Notes: generated by a model not told the origin, from the sequence alone. DNA of 26,264 nt from Anaerolineaceae bacterium (GCA_028714615.1 JAQTMA010000032.1:1-26264); one strand, 5' to 3'; positions 16,642 through 23,684 are shown, numbered from the stretch's first letter. A program made the numbers and translations.

Positions 16642-16643
16642 GG

Positions 16644-17168
16644 CTACTCACTCGCTTTCCCAACCGGTTGGGCGGCTGATTTTGGAATCTGGATCGGTTC
16701 GGGTGGGCGGCCTGCTTGCAGGCTTTGCAAAAGCGCTACCAAACCATGAATGATCGCTTCTGGGCGAGGAGGGCAACCGGGGATGTAGGCATTCACCGGC
16801 AAGACTTCGTCGATGCCGCCCATCACGTTGTAGCAACCCTGGAACGCGCCTCCGGAGATGCCGCACGAACCCACTGCCACTACGAATTTTGGTTCAGGCA
16901 TCTGTTCATAAACGCGTACCAGGCGGTCACGCGCCTGGCGAGTGACTGGTCCCGTACAGATCAAGATATCAGCATGGCGGGGGCTGCCTTGAAGTTTCAC
17001 CCCAAAGCGTTCGAGATCATAGCGCGGAGTGAGGGTCGCCAGGATTTCGATGTCGCAACCGTTACAGGAGCCGCTATTGAAATGGATGGCCCAGGGTGAA
17101 TTGACCCGCGCCCAACCACGCACCGTATTGAGCACGCTTTCCCAGGCGCTACTTTGGTTCGTTTGCAT
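16644..17168 (-). CDS. [NiFe]-hydrogenase small subunit (NuoB-like)
   Basis: The 174-residue protein corresponds to NuoB, MbhJ, EchC or HycG and holds the proximal [4Fe-4S] cluster next to the nickel site. The four ligands are visible: C35 and C38 in SGSCNGCDIE, C102 in VGSCGISGG and C132 in IPGCPPRPE. Length and motif spacing are standard for the short group 4 small subunits, which lack the extra cluster domains and Tat signal of uptake hydrogenases. It therefore faces the cytoplasm. ATG 17168 gives a normal N terminus. It is followed after 2 nt by the NuoC-like gene. Confidence 0.94.
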   Translation of the reverse strand: MQTNQSSAWESVLNTVRGWARVNSPWAIHFNSGSCNGCDIEILATLTPRYDLERFGVKLQGSPRHADILICTGPVTRQARDRLVRVYEQMPEPKFVVAVGSCGISGGAFQGCYNVMGGIDEVLPVNAYIPGCPPRPEAIIHGLVALLQSLQAGRPPEPIQIPKSAAQPVGKASE

Positions 17169-17181
17169 AACCTTTGCCTTC

Positions 17182-17493
17182 CTAGCCTAACAATAAGGCC
17201 ACCAGGGCTAGTACCAGCCCGAGCAAATATGCCCCCGAAACCGGGGTTAAGCCTCCGCTGGCCAGCACCAGGATGCCCAGGTGCAGGATCGCGAAGAAGA
17301 AGGCAATCAGGAAGAACGGTCGGTATCCCGGAGCAGCGCTGGTGGTAGGGGCTTCTTCTCCGCTACCGTAGTTGCTGGATTTCATCAAGCTGGATTTCTC
17401 CGGCCCGGCCAGGTTGCGTCCGAACCAGACGATGATCAACACCAGCGGAATATAGATGACGAATGCGAATGGTGGTGAGAGCAGAATATCCAT
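17182..17493 (-). CDS. NuoA-like small membrane protein of the hydrogenase operon
   Basis: The 103-residue protein has three hydrophobic helices (about 8-25, 58-75 and 80-102). A loop with GPEKSSLMKSSNYGSGEE precedes PGYRPFFLIAFFFAILHL, which mirrors the NuoA/ND3 layout of a helix, a loop with YECG, and RFFLVA.LF..DVE. The loop cysteine (serine here) and the acidic pair in the second helix are missing. I therefore call it NuoA-like with moderate confidence; it could be an unrelated small membrane subunit. ATG 17493 has AAGGAG 7 nt upstream. The longer open frame overlaps the preceding gene and is rejected. It lies 10 nt after the NuoM/N-like gene and 13 nt before the small subunit gene. Confidence 0.65.
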   Translation of the reverse strand: MDILLSPPFAFVIYIPLVLIIVWFGRNLAGPEKSSLMKSSNYGSGEEAPTTSAAPGYRPFFLIAFFFAILHLGILVLASGGLTPVSGAYLLGLVLALVALLLG

Positions 17494-17503
17494 CGGTGCT
17501 CCT

Positions 17504-19027
17504 TTAAGCTCCGCTGCCAAACATGCCCAATAAGGCTTTGCCAGCCGGTATGGTAATACTATCCGCCAGGCTCGGCCAAACCCCCAATACAACAATCCCG
17601 GCTGCGAGGAGGATCAAGGGTAGACCCATTCCCCAAGGAATTGCAAGACCAGTCTTGACTGCTTCTGAGGGTTCATGCCGGTACATCGCGTTGACAAGTG
17701 GGGCGTAGTATCCCAGAGATAGAACGCTGTTCAGTGCAGCAAAAATCACGACTGCCATCGCCCAACCATTTTGAGTTTCAAATCCAGCCAGGAAAATCTG
17801 CCACTTCGACATAAACCCGGAGAAGGGGGGCAGTCCACCTAAACCGAGCAGGGCGATGCTTAATGTGAGGGTCACGAGTGGATAGCGGCGTGAGGCGCCT
17901 TTCAGGTCATTGATTGTGAGTGGATTGTGCAATCCACGACTGGCGAACAAGGCGTAAAGTAGGGCGCCGGCTGCTAAAAAGGCCAGGCCCTTCATCATTG
18001 CATGGTTGAGCAGGTGAAACAACCCACCTTGCGCCCCATTGACCGTGTTGAATGTGATCCCAACTCCTATGCCGAGCAACATATAGCCGACGTGAGTCAA
18101 GCTGGAAAAAGCCAACAGGCGTTTCACCTGGGTTTGTCGTAATGCCATCAAGTTGCCCAGCAGCATATTGGCGGCTCCAAAAGCGATCAGTAATGGTCCC
18201 CAACTATTTGTAACGGACACCAGCGGTGCGAGAGCGCGAAGCATTGCCACAAGCCCGGCTTCAATGACCACACCCGAGAGCATGGCGCTGATACCGCTGG
18301 GCGCTTGGGAATGGGCGTCCGGTAACCAGGTGTGCAGCGGAACCAGAGCGGCTTTTACGCCAAATCCGGTGATAAACAGCGCTCCGGCAGCCAGGAAGGC
18401 CTGTGAATTTGTCCCCATCTTAACAACCTGGCGCATCCCGTCTAGATCGAGGCGGCCGGTGACACCCAGAACGAGGGCAATGCCGACTAGAACCAGCACC
18501 GAGCCGGTGGCGCTCTGCACCAGGTATTTTACGCCCGCCTCCAGGGCTCCATTTTCCTCGCGGTAGAAGGCTACCAGCATGAAGGAGGCGATTGCCATAG
18601 TTTCGAACCAGACCCATAAGTTGAAAAGGTCATTGGCGCAAGCCAATCCGATAATCGCCCCGGTCATCGCGACGAGCAGGGCATAATACTTTTCTTCCCC
18701 TTGTTCACCTGCCAGATATTCACCCGAGAAGAGCGCTACCAGTGTACTCAAGAGCAATACCACTACGGAGAGTAGTAAGCTCAATCCATCGACGCGCAGG
18801 GCTATCGAGCCGAAGGTGTAGGTGAAGGCGCCTTCACTTTGAAAGCGTTGGTAAGAGCCCACCAGCGGCGCCCAGGCGAACAATAATGCCAGCAAACTGA
18901 GCCAGCGCGCCGGATTGATGGAGTGGGTCTTTTCGGCTACGCGTGCTGCAACACGCCCGAAGATGTAAACAATCGGGGATGACGCCAAGGGTAAGCCGAT
19001 CAGCCAGACAATGATATTGGACTGCAT
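17504..19027 (-). CDS. Antiporter-like membrane subunit (NuoM/NuoN/MrpD family)
   Basis: The 507-residue protein has about 14 membrane helices of the proton-conducting membrane transporter family. Visible hallmarks are the helix-5 glutamate in NLWVWFETMAIASFML, the helix-7 lysine in FGVKAALVPLHTWLPDAHSQ, and HAMMKGLAFLAAGALL with the central lysine and histidine. PFSGFMSKWQIFLAG completes the pattern, so the ion path appears intact. It corresponds to MbhH or NuoM/NuoN. It starts one base after the NuoL-like stop, with GGGGAG upstream of ATG 19027. Whether H+ or Na+ is moved cannot be told from sequence alone. Confidence 0.92.
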   Translation of the reverse strand: MQSNIIVWLIGLPLASSPIVYIFGRVAARVAEKTHSINPARWLSLLALLFAWAPLVGSYQRFQSEGAFTYTFGSIALRVDGLSLLLSVVVLLLSTLVALFSGEYLAGEQGEEKYYALLVAMTGAIIGLACANDLFNLWVWFETMAIASFMLVAFYREENGALEAGVKYLVQSATGSVLVLVGIALVLGVTGRLDLDGMRQVVKMGTNSQAFLAAGALFITGFGVKAALVPLHTWLPDAHSQAPSGISAMLSGVVIEAGLVAMLRALAPLVSVTNSWGPLLIAFGAANMLLGNLMALRQTQVKRLLAFSSLTHVGYMLLGIGVGITFNTVNGAQGGLFHLLNHAMMKGLAFLAAGALLYALFASRGLHNPLTINDLKGASRRYPLVTLTLSIALLGLGGLPPFSGFMSKWQIFLAGFETQNGWAMAVVIFAALNSVLSLGYYAPLVNAMYRHEPSEAVKTGLAIPWGMGLPLILLAAGIVVLGVWPSLADSITIPAGKALLGMFGSGA

Positions 19028-19028
19028 A

Positions 19029-20777
19029 TTAGGCTCCCCACACTAGAATAATCAGGACAGCAACCAGACCGAGCAAGATTCCCACCACGTTCCAGGCCAG
19101 GACACCGGTCTGTGTGATTCGCATGGCTTCCGCAGTTTGTTGAGTGGCATTGACGATACCTTGATTGATGGCTTCAAATCCAAAACTGTTGGCTGCTGCC
19201 TGGCCGAAGCTTTTCAACGCCTTGGTGAAACCGGTCAGGTGCACCCGCCACACCCAAGCGACCGCACCGAGGGCAATGACCGCCAGAGCGAGAAGAGTTG
19301 CCGGGGCAGTCAGCACTTCCGTCAGGATTTCAAAGGTGGAAAGTGGTTCAATTTCATGATACGGTAACGTTGAGTGAAGCAACTGCGCGAAAGGTCCTGC
19401 GACCAGGAATGTCGCGAAAGTCCCAAGGGCGAGTGGGATCAATGCCACGCGCATAGCCGTACCAGCCTCGTGTGCGTGCAATGCGCTGCGAGGTTGCCCG
19501 AAGAACACCATCCACACGCAGCGGAAGGTGTAAAGCGCCGTCAGTCCGGCGGTGAACACCATAACTGCAAATAACCAGGCCGGACCGCCGTGTAATCCGG
19601 CTTCTAAAACCAGCTCTTTGCTCCAAAACCCGTTCAGAATTGGGATGCCTGCCAACGCAAGTGCGCCGATGATGAAGACGTTGCGAACCAGCGGCATTTT
19701 CTTCCCCAACGCGCCCATTTGCCGCATATCCCGCGTTCCTACGGAATGGATCACCGCACCGGCTGCCAGAAAGAGAAGAGCTTTGAAGATGGCATGGCTG
19801 AAGAGATGGAACTGGCTGGCGAAAAGCCCACCAGCGCCGACTGCGTAGACCATGTATCCTAACTGGCTGACAGTTGAGTAGGCCAAAACTCGTTTCAAAT
19901 CGTAGGCTACCAGAGCCATCACAGCCGCCATTACAGCCGACAAGCCACCCACCAGCATGACCGCCATGCGCCAGCCAGGAATGCCCTCAAACGCAGGGAA
20001 GAAGCGCGCCAGCAGGTAGACGCCGGCGTTTACCATCGTGGCGGCATGGATCAACGCGCTGATGGGTGTTGGGGCTTCCATGGCATCGGGCAGCCAGGTT
20101 TGGAAGGGAAATTGCGCAGATTTGGCGGCTGCAGCCGCCAAAAAACCAAACGCCATCGTGGCCAACACCCCGGAGGGCAGTGTACCGGCTTTGGCGAGGA
20201 AGTCGTTGATTTCAAATGTGCCAAAATAGGTGTAGGCCAGCAGAGCGCCAGCTAGAAGGCCGATCCCACCCAATTGCGTGATGATCAAAGCTTTGATGCC
20301 GCCCTTGACAGCTTTCGGATCATCATTGTGGAAGGAAATGAGCGCGTATGAACACAGTGCGGTGACCTCCCAGAAGACGAAGACTAACAACAGGCTGCCA
20401 GTCAAAGCCAGTCCCACCATCGCGCCGATGAAGAACAGTACCAGCGCATAATAGCGACCCAACTGAGCTTCGCCCTTCATGTAATCGACTGAAAAGATGA
20501 CCGCCAACGAGCCAATCACGGTGGCGACGGCTGCCAGGAAGGCGCCTAACCCATCAGCGACAAAACTGAACGTTCCAAACGCACCTCCCAAATGGAAGGC
20601 AATCCTCACTGTACTGCTGCTGTAAGGAATTAATACCAGCGAGGTCATGCCAGCCAGCACAGCAAAAGCTACAGCCAGGATGTGCTGCAGGCGCGGGCGA
20701 GTATCCCCTACCGCCCAAACCAGCAAGGCCCCCAGCCAGGGAAAGCCAATCGACAGCAAGATCAATGGCGCAGCCAT
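19029..20777 (-). CDS. NuoL-like antiporter subunit
   Basis: The 582-residue protein has about 15-16 membrane helices and belongs to the NuoL/MrpA family. Key blocks are FVFWEVTALCSYALI (helix-5 Glu), AAKSAQFPFQTWLPDAMEAP (helix-7 Lys), HAATMVNAGVYL, LAYSTVSQLGYM, HAIFKALLFLAAG and NGFWSKE. The C-terminal third continues with extra hydrophobic segments but no clear long lateral amphipathic helix ending of the full NuoL type. It is one of two antiporter-like subunits in this operon and would contribute to ion translocation driven by the hydrogenase reaction. GGAGG precedes ATG 20777 closely, 3 nt after the NuoK-like stop. Confidence 0.93.
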   Translation of the reverse strand: MAAPLILLSIGFPWLGALLVWAVGDTRPRLQHILAVAFAVLAGMTSLVLIPYSSSTVRIAFHLGGAFGTFSFVADGLGAFLAAVATVIGSLAVIFSVDYMKGEAQLGRYYALVLFFIGAMVGLALTGSLLLVFVFWEVTALCSYALISFHNDDPKAVKGGIKALIITQLGGIGLLAGALLAYTYFGTFEINDFLAKAGTLPSGVLATMAFGFLAAAAAKSAQFPFQTWLPDAMEAPTPISALIHAATMVNAGVYLLARFFPAFEGIPGWRMAVMLVGGLSAVMAAVMALVAYDLKRVLAYSTVSQLGYMVYAVGAGGLFASQFHLFSHAIFKALLFLAAGAVIHSVGTRDMRQMGALGKKMPLVRNVFIIGALALAGIPILNGFWSKELVLEAGLHGGPAWLFAVMVFTAGLTALYTFRCVWMVFFGQPRSALHAHEAGTAMRVALIPLALGTFATFLVAGPFAQLLHSTLPYHEIEPLSTFEILTEVLTAPATLLALAVIALGAVAWVWRVHLTGFTKALKSFGQAAANSFGFEAINQGIVNATQQTAEAMRITQTGVLAWNVVGILLGLVAVLIILVWGA

Positions 20778-20780
20778 GCA

Positions 20781-21092
20781 TTACCTCCGCAGCGTGGTCA
20801 AGGCCTGAATGTCAAGAGTGCCGAAACGGCGTCGCACCTGGACGGCCAACGCCAGGCCGATCACGGCTACGATGGTGTCGGCGACGATGACCGTCAACGC
20901 CAGGCTTTGTCCCAGGTTGACCTGCCCCTGAATTTTGCCCGCCACGATCAAAGCCAACAGCGCGCCTTTTACCATGATCTGGAGTGCAACGATCACCCGG
21001 ATCAGGTTACGCACAGCCAGTAACCCGTATAAACCGACGCCCAATAGGCCGAGGACGCCCACAATGAACACAGTGACCAGATCGGCGCTCAT
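20781..21092 (-). CDS. NuoK/MnhC-like small membrane subunit
   Basis: This 103-residue protein has three membrane helices like NuoK, MnhC or HyfE. The core ALQIMVKGALLALIVAGK aligns with the NuoK block containing the membrane glutamate (usually IELM), here Gln. The third helix ALTVIVADTIVAVIGLALAV has Asp where NuoK has Glu. The proton-path residues are therefore changed, which fits group 4 and Mrp-type relatives. ATG 21092 overlaps the stop of the preceding gene (ATGA). Upstream in-frame sequence lies inside that gene and is excluded. Confidence 0.85.
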   Translation of the reverse strand: MSADLVTVFIVGVLGLLGVGLYGLLAVRNLIRVIVALQIMVKGALLALIVAGKIQGQVNLGQSLALTVIVADTIVAVIGLALAVQVRRRFGTLDIQALTTLRR

Positions 21093-21580
21093 GAATGCAC
21101 CTCGGCCTCGCTTGTTTTTGAGTTGGTTCCATCTGCCAGCAAACCTAACACACCCAAAACGCCGGCGAAGATGATCACGACCTGGATCAATACGTCCAGA
21201 CCGCGTTCTTCCCACAGAACTTTGGAAAATTCAGAGAATACGGGGGAGGGTAGCACCAGCATTCGCGGCAGACTCAACCAGCCAATCAGCAGGAGGGCTG
21301 TTGCGACCAGACCAATGGCCAATGGTCTGGGGACTAGGGAGTGAATTTCGAGCGCTTCCTCGCCGGCGATGTTGATCGCGAAGACAAATAATACGGTCAC
21401 CAGGCCCGCACCAACGCTCAACTCAACGACGGCGACTTCGGGAGCGCCCAGCAGGTAGATCAGCAATGCAACCAGCGCACTCGAGCCTGCCAGCCATAGT
21501 GCGGATGCCAGCAGCCGGTTCGCCCGAATAGCTCCGACGGCGCAAATGATTGCGCCCGCGGTAACGAGAGCATACCACAT
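21089..21580 (-). CDS. Fused MbhD/MbhE-like membrane protein (DUF4040 type)
   Basis: The 163-residue first gene of the operon has about five membrane helices. The N-terminal part contains GAPEVAVVELSVGAGLVTVL, the signature of MbhD/MrpB-type DUF4040 proteins. The C-terminal part (about 110-150: EERGLDVLIQVVIIFAGVLG) resembles MbhE. In Mbh and Mrp systems these are usually separate small subunits, so this looks like a fusion. It belongs to the ion-translocating module. I chose ATG 21580 because GGAGG lies 8 nt upstream; the GTG at 21589 would overlap that ribosome-binding site. The first gene after the promoter at 21626-21654. Confidence 0.8.
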   Translation of the reverse strand: MWYALVTAGAIICAVGAIRANRLLASALWLAGSSALVALLIYLLGAPEVAVVELSVGAGLVTVLFVFAINIAGEEALEIHSLVPRPLAIGLVATALLLIGWLSLPRMLVLPSPVFSEFSKVLWEERGLDVLIQVVIIFAGVLGVLGLLADGTNSKTSEAEVHS

Positions 21581-21625
21581 TAATCTCACCTCCAGGTTAT
21601 GCCACTAGGCCATTAAGCCATATGG

Positions 21626-21654
21626 TTTATACCCCGATTGGTGATTTTTGTCAC
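21626..21654 (-). promoter_or_regulatory. Promoter of the hydrogenase operon
   Basis: On the minus strand, -35 GTGACA (21654-21649), a 17-nt spacer and -10 TATAAA (21631-21626) lie about 45 bases before the first gene. The -35 overlaps one arm of the TCACGTGA dyad, so a factor bound there would affect RNA polymerase directly. Confidence 0.65.
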
Positions 21655-21682
21655 GTGAAGGTCATCCTATAATTCACGTGAC
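21650..21682. promoter_or_regulatory. Candidate operator: paired TCACGTGA palindromes
   Basis: GTCACGTGAA (21650-21659) and TTCACGTGAC (21673-21682) form a perfect 10-bp inverted repeat around 13 nt. Each arm contains TCACGTGA, itself a perfect 8-bp palindrome; the two centres are 23 bp apart, about two helical turns. It overlaps the hydrogenase promoter -35 and lies between the divergent hydrogenase operon and the Bax-inhibitor-1 gene. The protein that binds is unknown. Confidence 0.75.
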
Positions 21683-21883
21683 TCTTCCTATATTCAGGGA
21701 ACTTTTATTACATTTCTAGCCCATTTTCAGCAATCCACCAACGCTCAAGACTACTTTGGGCTCATTGAGCATCTTCCGAGCGATTCCCAACGCGGCATAC
21801 TCCAACCGCACGCTGTGGATATCCCGGTATAATAAGACGTGAAATGCAGAATTGATCGCGTTATGCGTCCCAGGAGGGATCAA

Positions 21884-22603
21884 ATGAATACCCCACCGAT
21901 TCAATCGATTTACAATGCCCAGGCCAACGAACAGCAGGAGGAAATCCAGCGCGGGTTTATCACCCGCGTCTATGGCTGGATGGCGCTTGGACTGATCGTT
22001 ACGGCTGCCATTGCGTTCTTAACTATTTCATCACCCAGCCTGATGACCGCTATCGTCACCAACCGGATCCTCTTCTTCGGACTTCTGATCGGTGAGCTTC
22101 TTCTGGTAGCCGTCATCAGCGGGGCCGCCAGCCGCTTATCCCCGGTTGTCGCCGGCTTGTTATTCCTTGGGTATGCTGGCCTCAACGGGGTGACCCTATC
22201 GATCCTGATTTTGCTCTACACCGCCTCTTCGATCGCCATCACCTTTGGCGTAACCGCCTGCACATTTGCGATCATGTCCTTGTTTGGGCTTACAACCCAC
22301 CGTGACCTGACCAAGATGGGCAGCTTGTTGATCATGGGGCTCATCGGGGTGATTATTGCTTCAGTGGTAAACCTGTTCCTCAACCTCTCGGCCATTTACT
22401 GGATCACCACTTACCTGGGCGTCCTGATCTTCATCGGCCTGGTAGCTTACGATACCCAGAAGCTCAAACGCATGAGCCTGACCCTCGGCGGAGATGGTCA
22501 ATTGACCCAGAAAGCCTCCATCCTCGGCGCTCTCTCGCTCTATCTAGACTTTATCAACCTCTTCCTGCTGCTCCTGCGCATCCTCGGCGGCCGCCGGCGA
22601 TAA
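21884..22603 (+). CDS. Bax inhibitor-1 / YccA family membrane protein
   Basis: The 239-residue protein has seven hydrophobic helices of the BI-1 (TMBIM, YccA/YbhL) family. An N-terminal tail ending QRGFITRVYGWMALGLIVTA leads into the helices, and the family block TYLGVLIFIGLVAYDTQKLK is followed by ASILGALSLYLDFINLFLLL. Bacterial members such as BsYetJ are pH-sensitive calcium leak channels, and YccA modulates FtsH; the role here is not determined. Start ATG 21884 follows GGAGGG by 5 nt; an in-frame ATG at 21839 lacks a site. A TATAAT at 21828-21833 could be its -10, but no convincing -35 was found. It is divergent from the hydrogenase operon. Confidence 0.93.
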   Translation: MNTPPIQSIYNAQANEQQEEIQRGFITRVYGWMALGLIVTAAIAFLTISSPSLMTAIVTNRILFFGLLIGELLLVAVISGAASRLSPVVAGLLFLGYAGLNGVTLSILILLYTASSIAITFGVTACTFAIMSLFGLTTHRDLTKMGSLLIMGLIGVIIASVVNLFLNLSAIYWITTYLGVLIFIGLVAYDTQKLKRMSLTLGGDGQLTQKASILGALSLYLDFINLFLLLLRILGGRRR

Positions 22604-22635
22604 ATACGGAATAGACATTCCTTTTGTTCTTTCAG

Positions 22636-22668
22636 AGAGACCTGGCTTTACCCAGGTCTCTTTTCGTT
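22636..22668 (+). terminator. Intrinsic terminator after the Bax-inhibitor-1 gene
   Basis: AGAGACCTGG (22636-22645) and CCAGGTCTCT (22652-22661) form a perfect 10-bp stem with a CTTTAC loop, followed by TTTTCGTT. It separates this gene from the SOS-type promoter 30 nt downstream. Confidence 0.9.
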
Positions 22669-22696
22669 AATTGTGACAAACCTCTATCAAAAATTG

Positions 22697-22725
22697 TTGA
22701 CATTAGAACACATGTTCTGTATAAT
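22697..22725 (+). promoter_or_regulatory. Consensus promoter of the PolB cassette
   Basis: -35 TTGACA (22697-22702) and -10 TATAAT (22720-22725) match the sigma-70 consensus at all 12 positions with an ideal 17-nt spacer. Such a strong promoter would normally be held down by a repressor. Transcription would start near 22732, about 42 nt before the first gene. Confidence 0.85.
22705..22718. promoter_or_regulatory. LexA (SOS) box inside the promoter spacer
   Basis: AGAACACATGTTCT carries perfect AGAAC/GTTCT arms and fits the Bacillus/actinobacterial LexA consensus GAACRNRYGTTC at every defined position. It fills the space between -35 and -10, where bound repressor blocks RNA polymerase. That the host LexA recognises this motif is an inference. 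Confidence 0.75.
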
Positions 22726-22773
22726 GAATTCAACTGCACGGCGCAATTTGCCAGGGACCAGAGGGAGGCCGGG

Positions 22774-23370
22774 ATGGAGGCCAGGGAGATGGGTGGAATG
22801 ACTGTGGAGCAAAACTCCGGGGCGGGGGACGGAGCCAATCTGTTACCCGATTTACAGACAGGCGCGGTTGTTTTGGTACTTGGGCCGCGCGCCGCGCAGG
22901 GCGCCATGCTCGAGTTGTCGGCCGGGTTGGCCTGCCGTGGTGCGCTGCGCGTCCTTGATGGCGGCAATCAGTTTAATGCTTACCGCCTGGCGCGCGCTTT
23001 GCGCCGCCAAACCGTAGATATCCACACCGCTATGGCGCGTATCAGCCTGGCGCGCGCCTTCACCTGCTACCAGATGGAGGCGCTTTTAGCCTCCAGTGCA
23101 ACCCAACCCATTCCCACCCTGGTATTCGACCTGCTGGCTACCTTTTACGACGAGAGTGTAGCGCTGACTGAACGCCGGCGCCTGCTGGGGCGCGCCGTGC
23201 GCCACCTGCAGCGCCTCAGCCAGGCCGCTCCCGTGGCGGTCAGCGCTCAACCGGCCGGCCCCGCACAGGCTGAGCGTACTGTTTTGCTGGAGATGCTGCG
23301 CAGCGTTACCGGCCTGGCCTGGGAGCTCGAGATGCCCACCCTCCCGGCCTTGCCGCCAGCTTTATTCTGA
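22774..23370 (+). CDS. RecA/RadA-like protein lacking a Walker A lysine
   Basis: The 198-residue protein resembles the core of RecA/RadA-type ATPases. Residues 30-60 read like the P-loop strand-turn-helix (AVVLVLGPRAAQGAMLELSA) and LRVLDGGNQFNAYRLARALR follows as in RadA. RAFTCYQMEALLAS and the Walker B-like strand TLVFDLLATF (D119) come next. The P-loop GxxxxGK[ST] is replaced by GPRAAQGAM (37-45), with neither Lys nor Ser/Thr, so ATP hydrolysis is unlikely. By position it recalls ImuA, a RecA-like partner of error-prone polymerases. ATG 22774 has GGGAGG 5 nt upstream; ATGs at 22789 and 22798 are alternatives. It is the first gene of the LexA-box cassette. It could equally be a small scaffold unrelated to RecA by function. 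Confidence 0.7.
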   Translation: MEAREMGGMTVEQNSGAGDGANLLPDLQTGAVVLVLGPRAAQGAMLELSAGLACRGALRVLDGGNQFNAYRLARALRRQTVDIHTAMARISLARAFTCYQMEALLASSATQPIPTLVFDLLATFYDESVALTERRRLLGRAVRHLQRLSQAAPVAVSAQPAGPAQAERTVLLEMLRSVTGLAWELEMPTLPALPPALF

Positions 23371-23414
23371 TTCTATCAAAGTTTTCGTCATCATTGCATC
23401 AGGGAAGGTATATT

Positions 23415-23684
23415 ATGGGACGCACATTACCAGCTATTGCTCAGGTTTTCCAGCAGGAACAGGAATCGTTCTCTCGCTTCCGGCGCGCCCTGCGCCGCAG
23501 TGACCAACTCGTCCTCGATGACCTGTTCGCTGAGGCGCACCAGCACATAGCGGCCGCTGCCTACGCTGCACACGCGTTGCCGTTTGAGATTTTTCTACTC
23601 GCCATGCTCCTTGAGGAACACAAGCAGGTGATACACCTGCGCCAGATGGTGGAGGAATTGCGCCATGCCAATCGCCCCGGATGA
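23415..23684 (+). CDS. Small helical protein of the PolB cassette, unknown function
   Basis: The 89-residue protein is not recognised. It appears to be all helix: FQQEQESFSRFRRALRRSDQ is charged, the middle (EAHQHIAAAAYAAHALPFEI) is alanine-rich, and the end (LLEEHKQVIHLRQMVEELRH) could form an amphipathic helix or coiled coil. There is no signal peptide, metal site or DNA-binding motif I can name. GGGAAGG precedes ATG 23415; a TTG at 23394 is an alternative. It lies 44 nt after the RecA-like gene and overlaps the polymerase gene by 20 nt, so the three are almost certainly one transcript. By context it may be an accessory factor of the polymerase. Confidence 0.75.
   Translation: MGRTLPAIAQVFQQEQESFSRFRRALRRSDQLVLDDLFAEAHQHIAAAAYAAHALPFEIFLLAMLLEEHKQVIHLRQMVEELRHANRPG

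Noticed and set aside
13106..21580. Reading the operon as respiratory complex I (nuo)
   Set aside because: The NuoD-like subunit has both intact nickel-binding CxxC motifs, a C-terminal extension and a HycI-type protease gene; NuoE, NuoF and NuoG are missing.
21649..21673. Plus-strand promoter for the Bax-inhibitor-1 gene inside the dyad (TTGTCA and TATAAT)
   Set aside because: The spacing is only about 14 nt, too short for a normal sigma-70 promoter, and it lies 210 nt upstream of the start.
21716..21904. 62-codon minus-strand frame between the hydrogenase promoter and the Bax-inhibitor-1 gene
   Set aside because: It starts inside the Bax-inhibitor-1 gene on the opposite strand and has no recognisable domain or ribosome-binding site. 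A small unknown gene cannot be fully excluded.
22624..22773. 50-codon N-terminal extension of the RecA-like gene
   Set aside because: The extension would include the upstream terminator and the promoter with the LexA box. ATG 22774 with GGGAGG is downstream of the promoter and preferred.
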